Below are positions 34,610 through 47,291 of a stretch of 64,000 bases of DNA, piece after piece. Source of the stretch: Planctomycetota bacterium (GTDB taxonomy: Bacteria > Planctomycetota > B15-G4). A program made the translations under genes and the position numbers. The notes beneath the pieces were generated by a model that made no database searches, was not told where the DNA came from, and saw only the letters and a program-made list of their open reading frames with translations. The first letter of the stretch is position 1. Each line of letters begins with the position of its first letter. The stretch spans positions 83,344 to 147,343 of the forward strand of contig JAQWOM010000023.1 of assembly GCA_029245865.1 (NCBI GenBank), given 5' to 3'.

Positions 34610-35259
34610 TTGCCGCCCTTCTTGGACTTGGTCTGAACCAGGTTGCTGCTGCGGACGAGCACCAGCCCTCCGTTGGCACCTGGCACCGGGCCCTTCACGA
34701 GCAACTGTCCGTTCTCCGCATCCACAGCAAGAATCTCGAGACCCTTCACTGTGACGCGCTCGTTGCCCATCCGGCCGGCCATGCGCTTACCGCGAATCAC
34801 TCGACCTGGGTATTTGCACATACCGATCGAGCCGGGGCGCCGCACGTTCTGACTACCGTGAGTCACAGGGCCGCGCGCAAAGCCGTGTCGCTTGATCGTG
34901 CCAGCAAAGCCCTTGCCCTTGCTTGAGCCAACCACATCAACAAAGCCGCCGACCTCAAAAAGGTCGACGTTAAAAGCTGCGCCAACCTCGACATCCCCGA
35001 CTTCGCAACGCACTTCACGCACATGGCGCACGGGAGATTCAAGGCCTGCCTTCTGGAACTGCCCAAGCCGTGGCTTGGAGACCAGGAAAGGACGGATCGC
35101 ACCTGACCCGATCTGGACAGCCTCGTAGCCGTCCTTCTCAAGAGTCCGGATGCCGGTCACGGTGTTCTGTGCGACATCCAGCACGGTCACCGGAACGCGA
35201 GTCCCGTTTTCCCGCCAGAGTTGCGTCATACCGCGTTTGGTTCCGAGCAGCGTGTTCAC
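34606..35259 (-). CDS. rplC: 50S ribosomal protein L3
   Basis: Early-assembly protein near the peptidyl transferase centre. The 217 residues begin MNTLLGTKRGMTQLWRENG and contain GSSKGKGFAGTIKRHGFARG, THGSQNVRRPGSIG and GRVIRGKRMAGRMGNERVTVK. Between rplC and rpsJ lies a 118-base gap with two small hairpins (CTGCC/GGCAG and CCGAC/GTCGG), longer than the usual spacing. Confidence 0.98.
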   Translation of the reverse strand: MNTLLGTKRGMTQLWRENGTRVPVTVLDVAQNTVTGIRTLEKDGYEAVQIGSGAIRPFLVSKPRLGQFQKAGLESPVRHVREVRCEVGDVEVGAAFNVDLFEVGGFVDVVGSSKGKGFAGTIKRHGFARGPVTHGSQNVRRPGSIGMCKYPGRVIRGKRMAGRMGNERVTVKGLEILAVDAENGQLLVKGPVPGANGGLVLVRSSNLVQTKSKKGGK

Positions 35260-35377
35260 AGGACTCTCCCAGTAAAGACGCCGTCATTCATGCCGTCGAT
35301 GTCGATCTGTTCGCAGCCGCAAACTGCCGAGGCTGGCAGCCGACTCTGTCGGAGCGAGATCTGTGAGACGTCGCGCA

Positions 35378-35686
35378 TCATGCCTTCACCCGAATGTCCA
35401 CGCCCGCAGGGAGCGTGAGCTTGCTGATCGCATCCACCGTCTTGCTGGTTGGCTCAAGAATGTGGATCAATCGCTTATGCGTCCGAATCTCAAACTGTTC
35501 GCGGCTCTTCTTGTCCACGTGCGGAGAACGCAACACCGTGTACCGCTCAATTCGTGTCGGGAGTGGAATCGGCCCTGCAACACGCGCACCTGTACGACGA
35601 GCGCCGTCGGCAATGTCGGCCGCCGACTGATCCAACGTCTCGTGGTCGTAGGCCTCAAGGCGGATGATGATCTTCTTAGTCTGCAT
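35378..35686 (-). CDS. rpsJ: 30S ribosomal protein S10
   Basis: Small-subunit head protein and NusB partner in antitermination. The 102 residues start [20 protein letters not shown] and include [29 protein letters not shown] broken at variable positions. It opens the S10-spc-alpha block, 413 bases after fusA. Confidence 0.97.
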   Translation of the reverse strand: MQTKKIIIRLEAYDHETLDQSAADIADGARRTGARVAGPIPLPTRIERYTVLRSPHVDKKSREQFEIRTHKRLIHILEPTSKTVDAISKLTLPAGVDIRVKA

Positions 35687-36099
35687 CGCTCTCTTGGATG
35701 TTCTTAATGATCGCTAGTGGTTGACGCCTCGAAAAACTACTACGGCCCTGCGCTGCCACAGGTGCCCGCGCCCTTTGCGACATGCCCAACCGCGACACTC
35801 CACAAAAGCCTCGACAGTGAGCGCCTGAACTTTGCGGCACTCACTGACGAACCGAACCGGAACCACTGCCAGAAAACGCATCCCCGGGCCGCCTCACGGC
35901 GGGCCAGAATCTAGGCAGATGCCTCCGTCCGGGGCGTTTCTGCCCTTACGGCGAAAAACGGGCGATTCTAGGATCATGGCCCGCTGAGTCAAAGGGAAAC
36001 TCTTCCGATCCCTTTGCGCTCCATGCCCGACCGGAGCTCCAGACGAATTCGAACGGCCTGACACCCCCATGCTCAGGAGACCCAATATGCCCAGGGTGC
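35687..36099. other. 413-base gap between fusA and rpsJ
   Basis: In many bacteria tuf occupies this place; here no tuf fragment is visible. A strong hairpin CCGCC-TCAC-GGCGG lies at 35889-35902, with outer GG/CC pairs. A promoter for the S10 block would be expected, but I find no convincing -35/-10 pair. A 69-codon frame begins in an ATGA overlap with the fusA stop and is not supported as a gene. Confidence 0.6.
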
Positions 36100-38163
36100 T
36101 CATGTCACAAGCTGCCCAGCCCGGCCCGCAGGAATCGGCTCATAGGCCCGCGGCTCCACGCTGAAAGTCGCACGCCCCTGGCTCAGAGACCGGAGCACCG
36201 TGGAGTACCCAAAGATCTCAGATAGGGGAACACGGCCTCTAATCGTGGCAGGATCAGAGTTTGTCGACATACCGGAGACCCGAGCCCGCCTCCCATTCAG
36301 GTCGGCATTGACCCCATTGAGGAACTCCATGGGACACGAGACCTCGAACTCCATCACCGGCTCGAGCAGGACAGGCTCAGCCTTCTCAGCGGCCTCTCGG
36401 AAGGCCAGGTGGGTGGCATGAGAGAAGGCCACATCGGTGCTGCTCTGATCTCTGGCAGCCCCCCCCAGCAGCGTGATCTTGATCCCTGAGACAGGAAATC
36501 CCATCGCCAGGCCTCCGCTGGCCGCGTCAGCAGCCGCAGCCTCGATAATGGCGTGAAAGAGCCGGGGCACGTCCTCCCCATCCATTTCATTGACCACAAC
36601 CACAGACTCGGCGCTCTCGTCCGATTCGACGCGCAGCCGAATACACGCATACAGGGCTCGATTGTTCACCATTCGGTCGAAAACAGCCTCCGCCTCCGCA
36701 GAGCCCCCCAGCGTCTGGCGATAAGCCACCCGCGGCTCCCCCACGCGAATGGCCATGCCAAAATCACGCTCGATGCGATGCCGAAGAATTTCCAGGTGAA
36801 GCTCCCCGACCCCTGAGATGAGCATCTGACCCGTGTCCTCGTCGACACGCCACACGAACGAGGGGTCGTCCCTGGCCAACAACTCCAGGACGCGCACCAG
36901 TTCATCCTTATCTTTGAGGCTGTGCGGCTCGATAGACATCGAGATCACGGGCTCGGGAGCATGCAAACCTTCCAGCAGCAGAGGGTCTCCCTTGGGGCAG
37001 AGCGTGTCCCCGGTCTTGCTGTTCTTCAATCCCACGACAGCCACGATGTCGCCGGCGGCGGCGGTGTCCAGCGCTTCCCGTTCATCAGCGTGCATGAGGA
37101 ACATGCGGTTTACCCGCTCACTCTTGCCCGTCCGAGGGTTGAACACCTGTTCGGAAACCTTCAGTCGACCGGAATACACGCGTGTGAACACCAGGTCTCC
37201 CTGGCTTGCATAGATGGTCTTGAAGATCAGTGCGCACAGAGGGCCTTCCGGATCGCTGGACCGCTCCTCCTCTTTCTCCGTACGGGGATTCATGCCCCGT
37301 GCGGGCGGCACTTCATCCGGCGCGGGGAGAAACTCACACACGGCATCGAGAACTGGCTGTACGCCCACGTTGCGGAAGGCAGACCCACATAGGACCGGCA
37401 CAAACTTCAAATTCAGAGTGCCTTCTCGAAGAGCTGCACGAACAGCCTGAGTCGAGCAGTCCATCTCGTGTTCGAGATAGATCTCTGCGAATGAATCGAT
37501 GCAGTCAGCAAGATCTTCGAGCATCGCTTGCCGGGCCAGCTTCGCCTCATCCACCAACTCGGAGGGCACCGGCTCTTCTACAACGTCTTTCCCGAGCGAC
37601 CCCTCGATGAAACGCAGCGCTCGCATCTCCACCAGATCGACAACACCGACCAGGTCTTTTTCGGCTCCCCAGGGGATCTGAACGGGAATCGCCTTCACGT
37701 CAAGACGCCTGGAGACATCCGACACCACTCCATCAAAATCAGCGCCCACGCGATCGAGCTTGTTCACGAACACGATGCGGGGGACCGAGTAGCGATTCGC
37801 CTGGCGCCAGACAGTTTCAGACTGTGCCTGAACCCCGGCCACGCCGCAGACCACAACGACGGCACCGTCGAGCACCCTCAGGCTACGTTCGACTTCCACC
37901 GTGAAGTCCACGTGCCCCGGCGTGTCGATGAGGTTGATGCGGTGCTTCTTCCATGTGCAACTCGTTGCGGCACTGGTGATGGTGATACCGCGCTCTCGCT
38001 CTTCCTCGAGGTAATCCATCTTGGCGGTGCCATCGTGCACCTCCCCCATACGATGTGCCCGGTCCGTATAGAACAGGATCCGCTCGGTGAGAGTTGTCTT
38101 GCCGGCATCGATGTGCGCAATGACACCGATATTGCGGATGCGGTCGGCCTTCAGACGAGCCAT
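36100..38163 (-). CDS. fusA: elongation factor G
   Basis: GTPase that moves tRNA and mRNA after peptide-bond formation. The 687 residues show the P-loop AHIDAGKTT (about 17-25), switch regions [12 protein letters not shown] and [12 protein letters not shown], and NKLD, followed by domains II-V ending [24 protein letters not shown]. The G domain reads [15 protein letters not shown] and NKLDR where classical EF-G1 has MDWMEQEQERGITI and NKMDR, so this may be a divergent EF-G subtype. It lies in the str-operon position after rpsG. Confidence 0.94.
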   Translation of the reverse strand: MARLKADRIRNIGVIAHIDAGKTTLTERILFYTDRAHRMGEVHDGTAKMDYLEEERERGITITSAATSCTWKKHRINLIDTPGHVDFTVEVERSLRVLDGAVVVVCGVAGVQAQSETVWRQANRYSVPRIVFVNKLDRVGADFDGVVSDVSRRLDVKAIPVQIPWGAEKDLVGVVDLVEMRALRFIEGSLGKDVVEEPVPSELVDEAKLARQAMLEDLADCIDSFAEIYLEHEMDCSTQAVRAALREGTLNLKFVPVLCGSAFRNVGVQPVLDAVCEFLPAPDEVPPARGMNPRTEKEEERSSDPEGPLCALIFKTIYASQGDLVFTRVYSGRLKVSEQVFNPRTGKSERVNRMFLMHADEREALDTAAAGDIVAVVGLKNSKTGDTLCPKGDPLLLEGLHAPEPVISMSIEPHSLKDKDELVRVLELLARDDPSFVWRVDEDTGQMLISGVGELHLEILRHRIERDFGMAIRVGEPRVAYRQTLGGSAEAEAVFDRMVNNRALYACIRLRVESDESAESVVVVNEMDGEDVPRLFHAIIEAAAADAASGGLAMGFPVSGIKITLLGGAARDQSSTDVAFSHATHLAFREAAEKAEPVLLEPVMEFEVSCPMEFLNGVNADLNGRRARVSGMSTNSDPATIRGRVPLSEIFGYSTVLRSLSQGRATFSVEPRAYEPIPAGRAGQLVT

Positions 38164-38271
38164 CGCGACGACCTCCCGAACGGGGCAGCAGACCCCCTAC
38201 GTGCCAAACAGCGGGCAGCCAGCATCAAGCCCCATGACACAGCGGACGAGAGCCGGAAATCGGCTCGAGAC

Positions 38272-38745
38272 CTACCAGGCGAAGTGAGCGTAGGCCTTGT
38301 TGGCCTCGGCCATCTTGTGCGCGTTTTCACGTGTGGTGAAAGCCGTGCCCTGCTTGTTGTAGGCGTCGAACAGCTCTTCTGCCAACTTACGGGCAACAGG
38401 CTTGCCCTTCTTCTTGCGCGTGGCCTGGAGAATCCAGCGGAAAGCCAGCGCTTGCTGACGATCACGGCGAATCTCATGGGGCACCTGCAATGTCGCGCCA
38501 CCCACACGTCGCGAACGAACCTCGACGCTGGGCTTGACGTTGTTTACGGCCGTCGAGAAGCAATCGATGACCTCTTCTCCTGGGATCTTCTCTCCCAGAA
38601 TCTCCAGTGCCTCGTAGAAGATCCGTTGCGCGGTGGACTTCTTTCCATCCAGCATCAAGCAGTTGATGAACTTGCTCGCCAGCAAGCTGCTGAACTGGGG
38701 GTCCGGGGACTGATACTTGGCTGTCGAAACGTACTTGCGGGGCAT
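38272..38745 (-). CDS. rpsG: 30S ribosomal protein S7
   Basis: Nucleates assembly of the 30S head and is the str-operon repressor in enteric bacteria. The 157 residues contain [45 protein letters not shown] and the C-terminal [23 protein letters not shown]. It is between rpsL and fusA. Confidence 0.98.
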   Translation of the reverse strand: MPRKYVSTAKYQSPDPQFSSLLASKFINCLMLDGKKSTAQRIFYEALEILGEKIPGEEVIDCFSTAVNNVKPSVEVRSRRVGGATLQVPHEIRRDRQQALAFRWILQATRKKKGKPVARKLAEELFDAYNKQGTAFTTRENAHKMAEANKAYAHFAW

Positions 38746-38783
38746 CTTGTGTTCTCAGGCTCTCGATTCGTTCGATGCGCGGA

Positions 38784-39158
38784 TCAGGACTTCGGCCGTT
38801 TGCTGCCGTACTTACTGCGGCCTTGCTTACGGTCCGCAACTGCTGCGGCGTCGAGCGTTCCACGGATGATGTGGTATCTCACGCCGGGCAAATCGCGCAC
38901 ACGTCCTCCGCGAACAAGAACAATCGCGTGCTCTTGCAAGGTGTGCTTCTCACCGCCGATATAAGCCGTGATTTCTTTGCCATTGCTCAACTTGACCCTG
39001 GCGATCTTTCGCAGGGCAGAGTTTGGCTTCTTAGGTGTCTGGATCTTCACCTGAAGACAGACACCTCTCTTCTGAGAGCATTTATCCAACACGGGCGACT
39101 TGGAGACCTTGCGGATCTTCTTGCGGCCCTGGCGGACAAGCTGATTGATCGTCGGCAT
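38784..39158 (-). CDS. rpsL: 30S ribosomal protein S12, Arg at position 88
   Basis: Decoding-centre protein that controls accuracy. The 124 residues begin [14 protein letters not shown], with the [10 protein letters not shown] loop (Lys 43, Lys 44) and [15 protein letters not shown]. Position 88 is Arg (codon CGC at 38895-38897), whereas E. coli and most bacteria have Lys. The numbering is identical to E. coli with Met counted. Lys-to-Arg at this residue is a known streptomycin-resistance change. The start at 39158 is the family start; an upstream ATG would add 16 unrelated residues. The 39107-39158 N-terminus shows the usual basic cluster. Confidence 0.97.
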   Translation of the reverse strand: MPTINQLVRQGRKKIRKVSKSPVLDKCSQKRGVCLQVKIQTPKKPNSALRKIARVKLSNGKEITAYIGGEKHTLQEHAIVLVRGGRVRDLPGVRYHIIRGTLDAAAVADRKQGRSKYGSKRPKS

Positions 39159-39196
39159 GTTGCAGCTGCTTCTTGGGGTTCTACGGCGAGCGGGGC

Positions 39197-39225
39197 ATTT
39201 CATCAATCGACCCCGCCCGGGTCAA
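39197..39225 (-). promoter_or_regulatory. possible promoter of the rpsL operon
   Basis: On the minus strand a TTGACC (39220-39225) and a TGAAAT (39197-39202) are separated by 17 bases, about 35 bases before the rpsL start in the 125-base gap after rpoC. Matches are 5 of 6 and 4 of 6 to sigma-70 boxes. The gap itself suggests a separate transcription start, but read-through from rpoBC is equally possible. Confidence 0.4.
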
Positions 39226-39331
39226 GGCTTGGAAGACCTCAAAGCGACCCGAGGTGCCCTCCTCCTCCAGAGGAAAGGGGCTCAAGGCCAGATCGCAGGG
39301 CCCATCCATTGACTGACTCTGACTCTCTTTT

Positions 39332-42300
39332 CTAGACAGCGCCCTCGAGACTCACGGGATCAAGCTCCTCGGGGGCCATGGGGTCCATCATGGCTGGAGC
39401 CTCCACATTGTGCTTCACGCGGGTGCGCTGGAGCTGGCGGAATCCGGTCCCCGTGGGAACCATGTTGCCCAGGATCACGTTCTCCTTCAGTCCCAGCAGG
39501 GGATCACGGCGACCGCCCAGGGCGGCCTCGGTCAGCACCTTGGTCGTCTCCTGGAAGGAGGCGGCCGAAATCATCGAATCCGACTGAAGCGCAGCCTTGG
39601 TGATTCCGAGAAGAACCGGCTCCGCCGTGGCGGGACGCTTTTTCTCTTTCACCATGTCCTGGTTGGCTGCGCGGAAGCGGAATTTATCCACCACGGCGTC
39701 GGGCAAGAAGTCTGTATCACCCGGATCGACAACCTGAACTCGACGCAACATCTGGCTCACGATCACCTCGATGTGCTTCTCGTCGATGCTCACGTTCTGC
39801 GACCGGTAGACACCCTGAACCTCACGGAGCAGGTAATACTGCAGAGCGTCTTCGCCGTTGATTCGCAGAATGTCCTGAGGAATCAACGGGCCTTCCACCA
39901 GTGGGTGTCCAGCTTCGACGCGATCGCCGCTCTGCACCTTCAGGTGCTTACCGTGCGGAACCAGGTGCTCTTGCACGACTCCCGTCTCTTCGTTGTTGAC
40001 GTTGATCGTGCGCTTACCGCGCTTCATCTCACGAACCAGTTCGACGACACCGTCGATCTCCGCCATGATTGCCGGCTCCTTCGGACGCCGTGCTTCGAAG
40101 ACTTCCGTCACACGTGGCAAGCCACCCGTGATGTCCTGAGTTCCGGTCATCGCTCGAGGAGTCTTGGCGATCAGCGTACCCGCCTTCACCTCCTGGCCGT
40201 CATCGACTTCGATGAATGCGCGCTCCGGGATGGGGTAGAACGTCAAGGGAGTGCCGTCTTCGTTCTCAAGACTGATCTGCGGGTGCAAATCACCCTTGTG
40301 ATCCATGATGAACTTACGGGCAACACCGGCCGCGTCTTTTTCGGTCTTGAGCGTTTTACCGTCCAAAATATCGATGAAACGAACCCGACCAGCTCGGTCA
40401 GCAAAGATAGGAATGGAGTGTGGGTCCCAGTTGGCCAGGATCTCACCCGTCTTCACCTTCGCACCATCTGCGACAGGCAAAACAGCGCCGAGCGGCACTT
40501 CGTAACGGTCGAGCTCGCGATCCTTGTCGTCCAGGATGAGAAGCAAACCATTGCGGTCGAGTGAAACGCGCTGAGCCTCCAGGTTTTCGCCGTACTTCAC
40601 GGAGACGTACTTCAACACGCCTTTGCGACCAGCCTTGATCTTTGACACGGCCAGCGCGCGGCTTGCCGTCCCTCCGATATGGAACGTCCGCATGGTGAGC
40701 TGCGTTCCCGGCTCGCCGATGGATTGTGCAGCAACGATCCCGATCGCCAATCCCAGCTCAGCAATCTTGCCGCGAGAGAGATCCATGCCGTAGCAAGTGG
40801 CACATGTGCCGTCCCCTGCCTCACAGGTGAGAGGACTGCGCACGCGAACCTTCTCGTAACCGAGATCTTCGATCCGTGCAGCGATCTCAGGAGTGATGAC
40901 CTGGCTTTCCTGAACGATGACCTCGTCCGTCACGATGTCGATGATGGCGTCTCGCGCCACGCGACCGCGAATCTGCTGACGAAGCGGCACATCAATCTTG
41001 TCGCCCTTCATCACGGCACTCTTACTGATGCCGTTGATCGTTCCGCAATCAATCACGCTCACGACAAGGTTCTGACCGACATCAGCCAGCTTACGCGTCA
41101 GGTATCCGGAGTCTGCTGTTTTGAGAGCCGTATCAGCCAATCCCTTACGAGCGCCGTGCGTCGAGCTGAAGTACTCGAGAACGCGCAACCCTTCGCGGAA
41201 GTTGGACTTGATGGGCGTCTCAATGATGCGGCCCGATGGCTTGGCCATCAGCCCACGCATTCCAGCAAGCTGGCGAATCTGCTCGATCGTGCCTCGAGCA
41301 CCAGACCGCTCCATGATGTAGACGGGATTGATCTCCCTCTCTCCATCATGAGCAGCGAGTTGCCACTCGCGCATCATCTCTTCACCAACGCGTTCACGTG
41401 CATGGGTCCAGAGATCGATCACCTGATTGTAACGCTCACCGTCCGTGATCACGCCCTTGGTGTACTGACCATTCACGGCCAGCACATCGTCATCCGCGCT
41501 CTCAAGGATGTCGAACTTCCCGCTCGGAACGATCAGGTCGACCGTAGCGAAGGACAGGCCCGCACGCGTCGCTGACTTGAAGCCAATCGACTTGAGATCA
41601 TCCAGCAAGTTCACCGTACGATCCTTGCCAACGATCTCATACGCATCACTGATCACGCGCTTGATCGTCCCCTTGTCCAGTTCGATGTTCCAGAAAGGAC
41701 ACTGCTGAGGAAGGATGTCGTTGAACAGCACTCGGCCCACGGTTGTGTCGACAAGACCTTCCTTGTAGTCGAACACGCCCGTCTCACTGATCACTTGCTT
41801 GCCAGGCTCGAGGCGCACCTTGATCGGTGCATGCACCCCCACCTTGCCGTCTGCGTAAGCACGGAAAACTTCGCGCTCGGTCGAGAAGATCATGCCCTCG
41901 CCCGCATCGCCCTTGCGCTGAACAGTCAGATAGAAACAACCCAGCACGATGTCCTGTGAAGGACTGATGATCGGCGTGCCATTGGCAGGCGTAAAGATGT
42001 TGTTCGTCGCAATCATCAGTGCAGTGGCTTCAATCTGCGCCTCGTACGAAAGCGGCAGGTGCACAGCCATCTGGTCACCATCAAAGTCCGCGTTAACTCC
42101 AGCGCAGACACGAGGATGCAGCTTGATCGCGTTGCCTTCGACGAGCACCGGCTGGAAGGCCTGAATGCCCATACGGTGAAGAGTTGGCGCGCGGTTCAGA
42201 AGGACCGGATGTTCGAAGATAGCCTCTTCGAGAATATCCCAGACCTCTTCTTCCTTTCGCTCCAGCATCTTCTTCGCGGACTTGATGGTGTCGGCGTAAC

Positions 42301-43495
42301 CCAACTCTTTGAGCCGGCGAATGATGAATGGCTGATAGAGCTCCAGCGCGATGACCTTCGGCAGTCCGCACTGATGCAAACGAAGCTCGGGACCCACAAC
42401 GATCACCGAACGAGCCGAGTAGTCGACGCGCTTACCGAGCAAGTTCTCGCGGAAGCGACCCTGCTTGCCCTTGATCATATCGGTCAAAGACTTCAGTGGC
42501 CGGTTGCTCGTGCCAAGCACAGGACGCCGGCAACGACTGTTATCAAAGAGTGCGTCAACCGACTGCTGCAACATCCGCTTCTCGTTGCGGATAATGACCT
42601 CAGGTGCATTCAGGTCGAGCAGCTTCTTCAAGCGGTTGTTGCGGTTGATCAACCGACGGTACAAGTCGTTCAGGTCGGAAGTTGCGAAGTTGCCGCTATC
42701 CAGAAGAACCAGCGGACGCAGGTCCGGTGGAATCACGGGAACGACATCGAGGATCATCCACGAAGGCTTGTTGGGCGAATCACGGAGCATCTCCACGGTG
42801 CGGAGTCGCTTCACAATCTCGGCCTTACGCTGCTTACTACGGGTGGTCTTCAACTCCTCGCGCAACGACTCTGACGTCGCGTTGAGATCCAGATTCACCA
42901 GCATCCGCTTGACAGCTTCGGCGCCCATATCGGCTTCGAAGCTGGAACCGTACTGCTGACGCGCCTCGCGGTAAGCATCTTCGGTCAGAAGCTGCCCTTC
43001 CTCGAGTGAGCTGTCACCGGCGTCGGTGACGATGTACTCCTGGAAGTAGATGACCTTGTCGAGGTGGCTGAGCTTGATACCAAGCAGATTGCCGATACGA
43101 GAAGGGGTCGCCTTGAAGAACCAGATGTGACCGACGGACGCCGCAAGATTGATGTGGCCCATCCGGGTGCGACGCACCTTGCTGTGGGTCACCTGCACGC
43201 CACAGCGATCACAAATGATGTTCTTGTGCTTGATGCCCTTGTACTTGCCGCAGAAGCATTCCCAGTCCTTGGTCGGGCCAAAGATCTTCTCGCAGAAGAG
43301 CCCATCCTTCTCGGGACGGTACGTCCGATAGTTGATGGTCTCGGGCTTGCGAACTTCTCCAAACGACCAGCTACGAATGTCTTCGTGGGAAGCAAGACGG
43401 ATCGTGACGTATGGGTTGTCCGTGGGGTTCATCCGAAGCGGATTGAGACTACGCGGCTCGGACGAATCGGTTTGACGAGTGCCTTCGAGTTGCAT
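39332..43495 (-). CDS. rpoC: RNA polymerase beta' subunit
   Basis: Catalytic clamp subunit of RNA polymerase, 1387 residues. The first zinc site has Cys 80, 82, 95 and 98 (CFC and CDRC), the catalytic metal site is NADFDGD at 468-474, and the second zinc site includes [11 protein letters not shown]. The Lys-rich region after the first zinc site ([21 protein letters not shown]) and the later VIYFQEYIV resemble Planctomycetota RpoC from memory. The start at 43495 follows the rpoB stop by three bases. Confidence 0.98.
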   Translation of the reverse strand: MQLEGTRQTDSSEPRSLNPLRMNPTDNPYVTIRLASHEDIRSWSFGEVRKPETINYRTYRPEKDGLFCEKIFGPTKDWECFCGKYKGIKHKNIICDRCGVQVTHSKVRRTRMGHINLAASVGHIWFFKATPSRIGNLLGIKLSHLDKVIYFQEYIVTDAGDSSLEEGQLLTEDAYREARQQYGSSFEADMGAEAVKRMLVNLDLNATSESLREELKTTRSKQRKAEIVKRLRTVEMLRDSPNKPSWMILDVVPVIPPDLRPLVLLDSGNFATSDLNDLYRRLINRNNRLKKLLDLNAPEVIIRNEKRMLQQSVDALFDNSRCRRPVLGTSNRPLKSLTDMIKGKQGRFRENLLGKRVDYSARSVIVVGPELRLHQCGLPKVIALELYQPFIIRRLKELGYADTIKSAKKMLERKEEEVWDILEEAIFEHPVLLNRAPTLHRMGIQAFQPVLVEGNAIKLHPRVCAGVNADFDGDQMAVHLPLSYEAQIEATALMIATNNIFTPANGTPIISPSQDIVLGCFYLTVQRKGDAGEGMIFSTEREVFRAYADGKVGVHAPIKVRLEPGKQVISETGVFDYKEGLVDTTVGRVLFNDILPQQCPFWNIELDKGTIKRVISDAYEIVGKDRTVNLLDDLKSIGFKSATRAGLSFATVDLIVPSGKFDILESADDDVLAVNGQYTKGVITDGERYNQVIDLWTHARERVGEEMMREWQLAAHDGEREINPVYIMERSGARGTIEQIRQLAGMRGLMAKPSGRIIETPIKSNFREGLRVLEYFSSTHGARKGLADTALKTADSGYLTRKLADVGQNLVVSVIDCGTINGISKSAVMKGDKIDVPLRQQIRGRVARDAIIDIVTDEVIVQESQVITPEIAARIEDLGYEKVRVRSPLTCEAGDGTCATCYGMDLSRGKIAELGLAIGIVAAQSIGEPGTQLTMRTFHIGGTASRALAVSKIKAGRKGVLKYVSVKYGENLEAQRVSLDRNGLLLILDDKDRELDRYEVPLGAVLPVADGAKVKTGEILANWDPHSIPIFADRAGRVRFIDILDGKTLKTEKDAAGVARKFIMDHKGDLHPQISLENEDGTPLTFYPIPERAFIEVDDGQEVKAGTLIAKTPRAMTGTQDITGGLPRVTEVFEARRPKEPAIMAEIDGVVELVREMKRGKRTINVNNEETGVVQEHLVPHGKHLKVQSGDRVEAGHPLVEGPLIPQDILRINGEDALQYYLLREVQGVYRSQNVSIDEKHIEVIVSQMLRRVQVVDPGDTDFLPDAVVDKFRFRAANQDMVKEKKRPATAEPVLLGITKAALQSDSMISAASFQETTKVLTEAALGGRRDPLLGLKENVILGNMVPTGTGFRQLQRTRVKHNVEAPAMMDPMAPEELDPVSLEGAV

Positions 43496-43498
43496 GAC

Positions 43499-46400
43499 TT
43501 ACTGACGCCCCCGATGGAGTTCCATGTTCAGACAGAGTCCACGAATCTCATTCGTGAGCACGTCAAACGAAATGGGAGTTCCTGGATCGAGCACATTCGT
43601 GCCCTTCACCATCGACTCATAAATTCTTGTACGACCTTCGACATCATCACTCTTAACAGTGAGCAACTCCTGGAGGATGCTTGCGGCTCCATAGGCCTCA
43701 AGCGCCCACACCTCCATTTCGCCGAATCGCTGACCGCCGAAGCGCGCCTTACCACCCAACGGCTGCTGAGTGATCAAGGAGTACGGTCCCGTCGCGCGGG
43801 CGTGCACCTTGTCTGCCACGAGGTGGTGAAGTTTCAGCATGTAGAGATAGCCGACCGTGACCTTCTGGTCGAATGCACGACCGGTCCGACCATCGTAGAG
43901 CGTGGCCCTTCCATCGCCAGGTAACCCAGCCTCTTCGAGTGCCGAGAAGATCTGCTTCTCGCTGGCCCCATCGAACACCGGCGTGACTGCCTGGAAACCC
44001 AGCTTGGATGCGGCCCAACCGAGGTGCGTCTCCAGAATCTGGCCCACGTTCATACGAGACGGAACGCCCAACGGATTGAGAAGGATCTGAAGCGATTCGC
44101 CGTCCGGGAGGAACGGCATGTCCTCCTCGGGCAGGATCACCGAGATCACACCCTTGTTTCCGTGGCGACCGGCCATCTTGTCACCCACGGACAAGGTCCG
44201 CTTCGTGGCAACAAAGACCTTCACCTTTTCGAGCACGCCAGTCGGAAGTTCGTCGCCTCGAGACAGCTTGTTGACGACCTTGTTCTTCTCGTTCTCCTGC
44301 TCTTCGATCTGGTCCGCAAACTCGCGGAAGCGCAAGTAGACCTTTTCGCCAGTTCCCCGGCGGTAGTTCTCCATGCAGCGCTTGCGAATCAGTTCGAAGA
44401 CACGCCGGAGTTCCTGGCTGTCTGCATCCTCGTCATCAAGCTTGAGGACCTTGCCCGTCTGGTCATCCTTGACCTTCGAGTCGAGAAGCTTGTTGATCTC
44501 ACCGAGCAACTCTTCGACCTGTTCGTACAGGAATGAGCGGAACTGTCTCTCCGCACCACGAATGAGTCGCAAGTTCTTGGCTGACTGCTCTTCACTTGTG
44601 TCGACGTTCCTCGTGAAGCGACGCGTGCTGATCACCGTGCCGTAGACGCCAGGGCTCACTTCGAGCGAGTCGTTCTTCACGTCTTCACCGGCACGACCAA
44701 AGATCGCGTGAAGCAACTTCTCTTCCGGCGTCAACTCAGACTTACTCTTCGGGCTGACCTTGCCAACCAGGATGTCGCCCGGCTTGATCTTGCTGCCCAC
44801 CATCACGACGCCCGTCTCATCGAGACGGCCCAGAGCCGACTCCGAAACATTGGGAATGTCGCGCGTGAATTCCTCACGGCCGAGCTTCGTCTCACGAATC
44901 TCCACATCAAAATGCTGAATGTGGATCGACGTGAACACGTCTTCACGAATCAACTGTTCGGACACAATGATTGCGTCCTCAAAGTTGTATCCGTCCCAGA
45001 TCATGAACCCGACAAGGATGTTACGGCCCAGAGCCAACTCGCCCTGATCCGTCGAGGCGCCATCTGCAAGCAGATCGCCTACCTTCACCTTCTGTCCAGG
45101 AAGCACGGCAGGCTTCTGATTCAGGCACGTCTTCTCATTGAGCCCGACGAACTTGCGCAGTTCGTACGTGTCGTCACCGACGACAATGGACTCGCCGTCC
45201 ACGTACTTAACTGTTCCGTCCTTCTTGGCACGAATAATCATGCCGGAGTTCATGGCGACGTCCCGCTCCATGCCAGTGGCCACGCACGGCACTTGCGTAC
45301 GGATCAGCGGCACAGCCTGACGCTGCATGTTGCTGCCCATGAGCGCACGGTTAGCGTCATCATGCTCAAGGAATGGAATCAAAGCCGCGCTCACACCGAC
45401 CAACTGAACCGGGGAGATATCGACGAACTTGACGTCCTTCACTTCGACTTCGGAGAACTCGCCTCCAACACGACTGAGGACCTTCTCGCCAACCAACCCA
45501 CCCTTTTCGTCGATCGCTGTGTCCGCAGGCGCGAGCACGGCGTCATACTCTTCATCCGCACGCAAGTTGACCACCTGATCGGTCACACGGCCCTTGACCA
45601 CTTTCCGGTAAGGAGTGACCAGGAAGCCGTACTCGTCGAGCCGAGCGTAAAGAGAAAGCGACGCGATCAGACCAATGTTGCTGCCTTCCGGCGTCTCGAT
45701 CGGGCAAATACGTCCGTAGTGACTGACGTGTACGTCACGCACGTCAAAACCAGCGCGCTTACGGTTGAGCCCACCGGGGCCCAAGGCAGACAGCCGCCGT
45801 TCATGCGTCAACTGTGAGAGCGGGTTGCTCTGGTCGACCACCTGCGACAGTTCACCCCGACCAAAGAAATATTCAATCGAGGAACTGATCGTCTTGCTGT
45901 TGATCAACTGCCGAGGAGTCGCGGTCTGAATGGTCTCCTGATTGTTCATGCGCTCAGACGCCGTGCGCCGAAGCTTCAGGAAGCCCTTCCGGAATTCATC
46001 TCCACCAAGCTCGGCGATGGTCCGCACCCGCCGGTTACCCAGGTGATCGATGTCATCCAACTGCCCCTCATTGCCGCGCAAGCCCATGATGTAACGGATC
46101 GGATCGATGATGTCCTGCACCGTCAACGTCATGTCGTCGCTGCTGGCATCTCGACCAAACTTGCGGTTGATGCGGAAGCGCCCCACCGGCCCCAAGCGAT
46201 AGCGCGTCGGGTCTTGGAAGCGTTCTCTGAAGAGCGTACGCGCCTTTTCGATGTTGGGCGGGTTGCCCGGACGCAAGCGCGTGTAAATCTTCAACAGCGC
46301 CTCTTCGTGACTACGCGAGTCGTCTTCCGTCAACGTCTGAAGCAGAAGAGGGTCATCCTCACCATTGAGAATGACGTCCACACTCTTCAGGTCAGAGGCA

Positions 46401-47176
46401 AGGATCATCTCGAGCGTCTCGGCCGTAATCGCCGACCCACTCTTGAGCATCACTTCACCCGTCTGCGTGTCCACGATGTCGGCGACCACGTGCCGTCCAA
46501 GCAGATCCTTGTCCTTGCTTCCCTTCAGGGAAATCTTCTTCGTCTTGTAGAAGAGCGGAACGATCTGCTCGTTGGTGCCGTAGTCCTCGGACATAGCACG
46601 CAAGAAGGTCGTGGCAGGGAATTTGCTCGTCTGATCGATCTTGATCTCGAGCACATCCTTCTTCGTCACGGACAACTCGACCCATGATCCACGCTGCGGA
46701 ATGATCCAGCAGCTGTGCAACTTCTTCTCGTTGGTGTGCAGTTCGACACTGAAGTCCACACCAGGCGAGCGGTGCAACTGGCTCACAATGACACGTTCAC
46801 TGCCATTGATGATGAACTCGCCGCCCCCCACCATGATGGGGATCTCACCCAGGTACACCCATTCCTCGACCGGCTCGGGCTTCTCGAGCCGGACAAGGAT
46901 CTTAAACGGCATGCCATACGTGACACCGAGAATCCGGCATTCGTCCGCGGTGTATCGCGGGCGGCCGAGTTCATATCCGATGTACTCGAGCGAAACCGTC
47001 TTGTCGTAACTGAAGATCGGGAAGGTTTCGCGGAGGATTGCCTCCAAACCCAAATCGGCGCGCCGGTTGAACGGCACGTCAGATTGAAGGTAATCGAAGT
47101 ATGACTTGGTCTGGATGTCCGTAAGTGGCGGGACGGCCAGAGGTGAACGGAACTTACCGTAGTGGCGAACGTTCAT
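43499..47176 (-). CDS. rpoB: RNA polymerase beta subunit
   Basis: Beta subunit of RNA polymerase, 1225 residues. The rifampicin-pocket segment reads [19 protein letters not shown], continuing [10 protein letters not shown]. Core contact residues equivalent to E. coli Gln 513, Asp 516, His 526, Arg 529 and Ser 531 are kept, while position 518 is Ser instead of Asn. [17 protein letters not shown] and [13 protein letters not shown] are also typical. It follows rplL by 115 bases and precedes rpoC by three. Confidence 0.98.
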   Translation of the reverse strand: MNVRHYGKFRSPLAVPPLTDIQTKSYFDYLQSDVPFNRRADLGLEAILRETFPIFSYDKTVSLEYIGYELGRPRYTADECRILGVTYGMPFKILVRLEKPEPVEEWVYLGEIPIMVGGGEFIINGSERVIVSQLHRSPGVDFSVELHTNEKKLHSCWIIPQRGSWVELSVTKKDVLEIKIDQTSKFPATTFLRAMSEDYGTNEQIVPLFYKTKKISLKGSKDKDLLGRHVVADIVDTQTGEVMLKSGSAITAETLEMILASDLKSVDVILNGEDDPLLLQTLTEDDSRSHEEALLKIYTRLRPGNPPNIEKARTLFRERFQDPTRYRLGPVGRFRINRKFGRDASSDDMTLTVQDIIDPIRYIMGLRGNEGQLDDIDHLGNRRVRTIAELGGDEFRKGFLKLRRTASERMNNQETIQTATPRQLINSKTISSSIEYFFGRGELSQVVDQSNPLSQLTHERRLSALGPGGLNRKRAGFDVRDVHVSHYGRICPIETPEGSNIGLIASLSLYARLDEYGFLVTPYRKVVKGRVTDQVVNLRADEEYDAVLAPADTAIDEKGGLVGEKVLSRVGGEFSEVEVKDVKFVDISPVQLVGVSAALIPFLEHDDANRALMGSNMQRQAVPLIRTQVPCVATGMERDVAMNSGMIIRAKKDGTVKYVDGESIVVGDDTYELRKFVGLNEKTCLNQKPAVLPGQKVKVGDLLADGASTDQGELALGRNILVGFMIWDGYNFEDAIIVSEQLIREDVFTSIHIQHFDVEIRETKLGREEFTRDIPNVSESALGRLDETGVVMVGSKIKPGDILVGKVSPKSKSELTPEEKLLHAIFGRAGEDVKNDSLEVSPGVYGTVISTRRFTRNVDTSEEQSAKNLRLIRGAERQFRSFLYEQVEELLGEINKLLDSKVKDDQTGKVLKLDDEDADSQELRRVFELIRKRCMENYRRGTGEKVYLRFREFADQIEEQENEKNKVVNKLSRGDELPTGVLEKVKVFVATKRTLSVGDKMAGRHGNKGVISVILPEEDMPFLPDGESLQILLNPLGVPSRMNVGQILETHLGWAASKLGFQAVTPVFDGASEKQIFSALEEAGLPGDGRATLYDGRTGRAFDQKVTVGYLYMLKLHHLVADKVHARATGPYSLITQQPLGGKARFGGQRFGEMEVWALEAYGAASILQELLTVKSDDVEGRTRIYESMVKGTNVLDPGTPISFDVLTNEIRGLCLNMELHRGRQ

Positions 47177-47291
47177 CGGCTGAGTTCAAGTACGAGAGAA
47201 GAAGAAGGTTGGGGCACAACAAACCACGTTCCGACCGCGCAGCAGGCGATCTCGCTAGCCATGCAGCTAACGCGTGGCGGACGAGATCTCA

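Noticed and set aside
35894..36103. A 69-codon minus-strand frame that starts in an ATGA overlap with the fusA stop
   Set aside because: No family features, the start overlap can occur by chance, its end lies in a hairpin and its Arg/Pro-rich composition looks non-coding.
37528..38964. A 478-codon plus-strand frame antisense to fusA, rpsG and part of rpsL
   Set aside because: It crosses three certain genes on the other strand and has no family signature.
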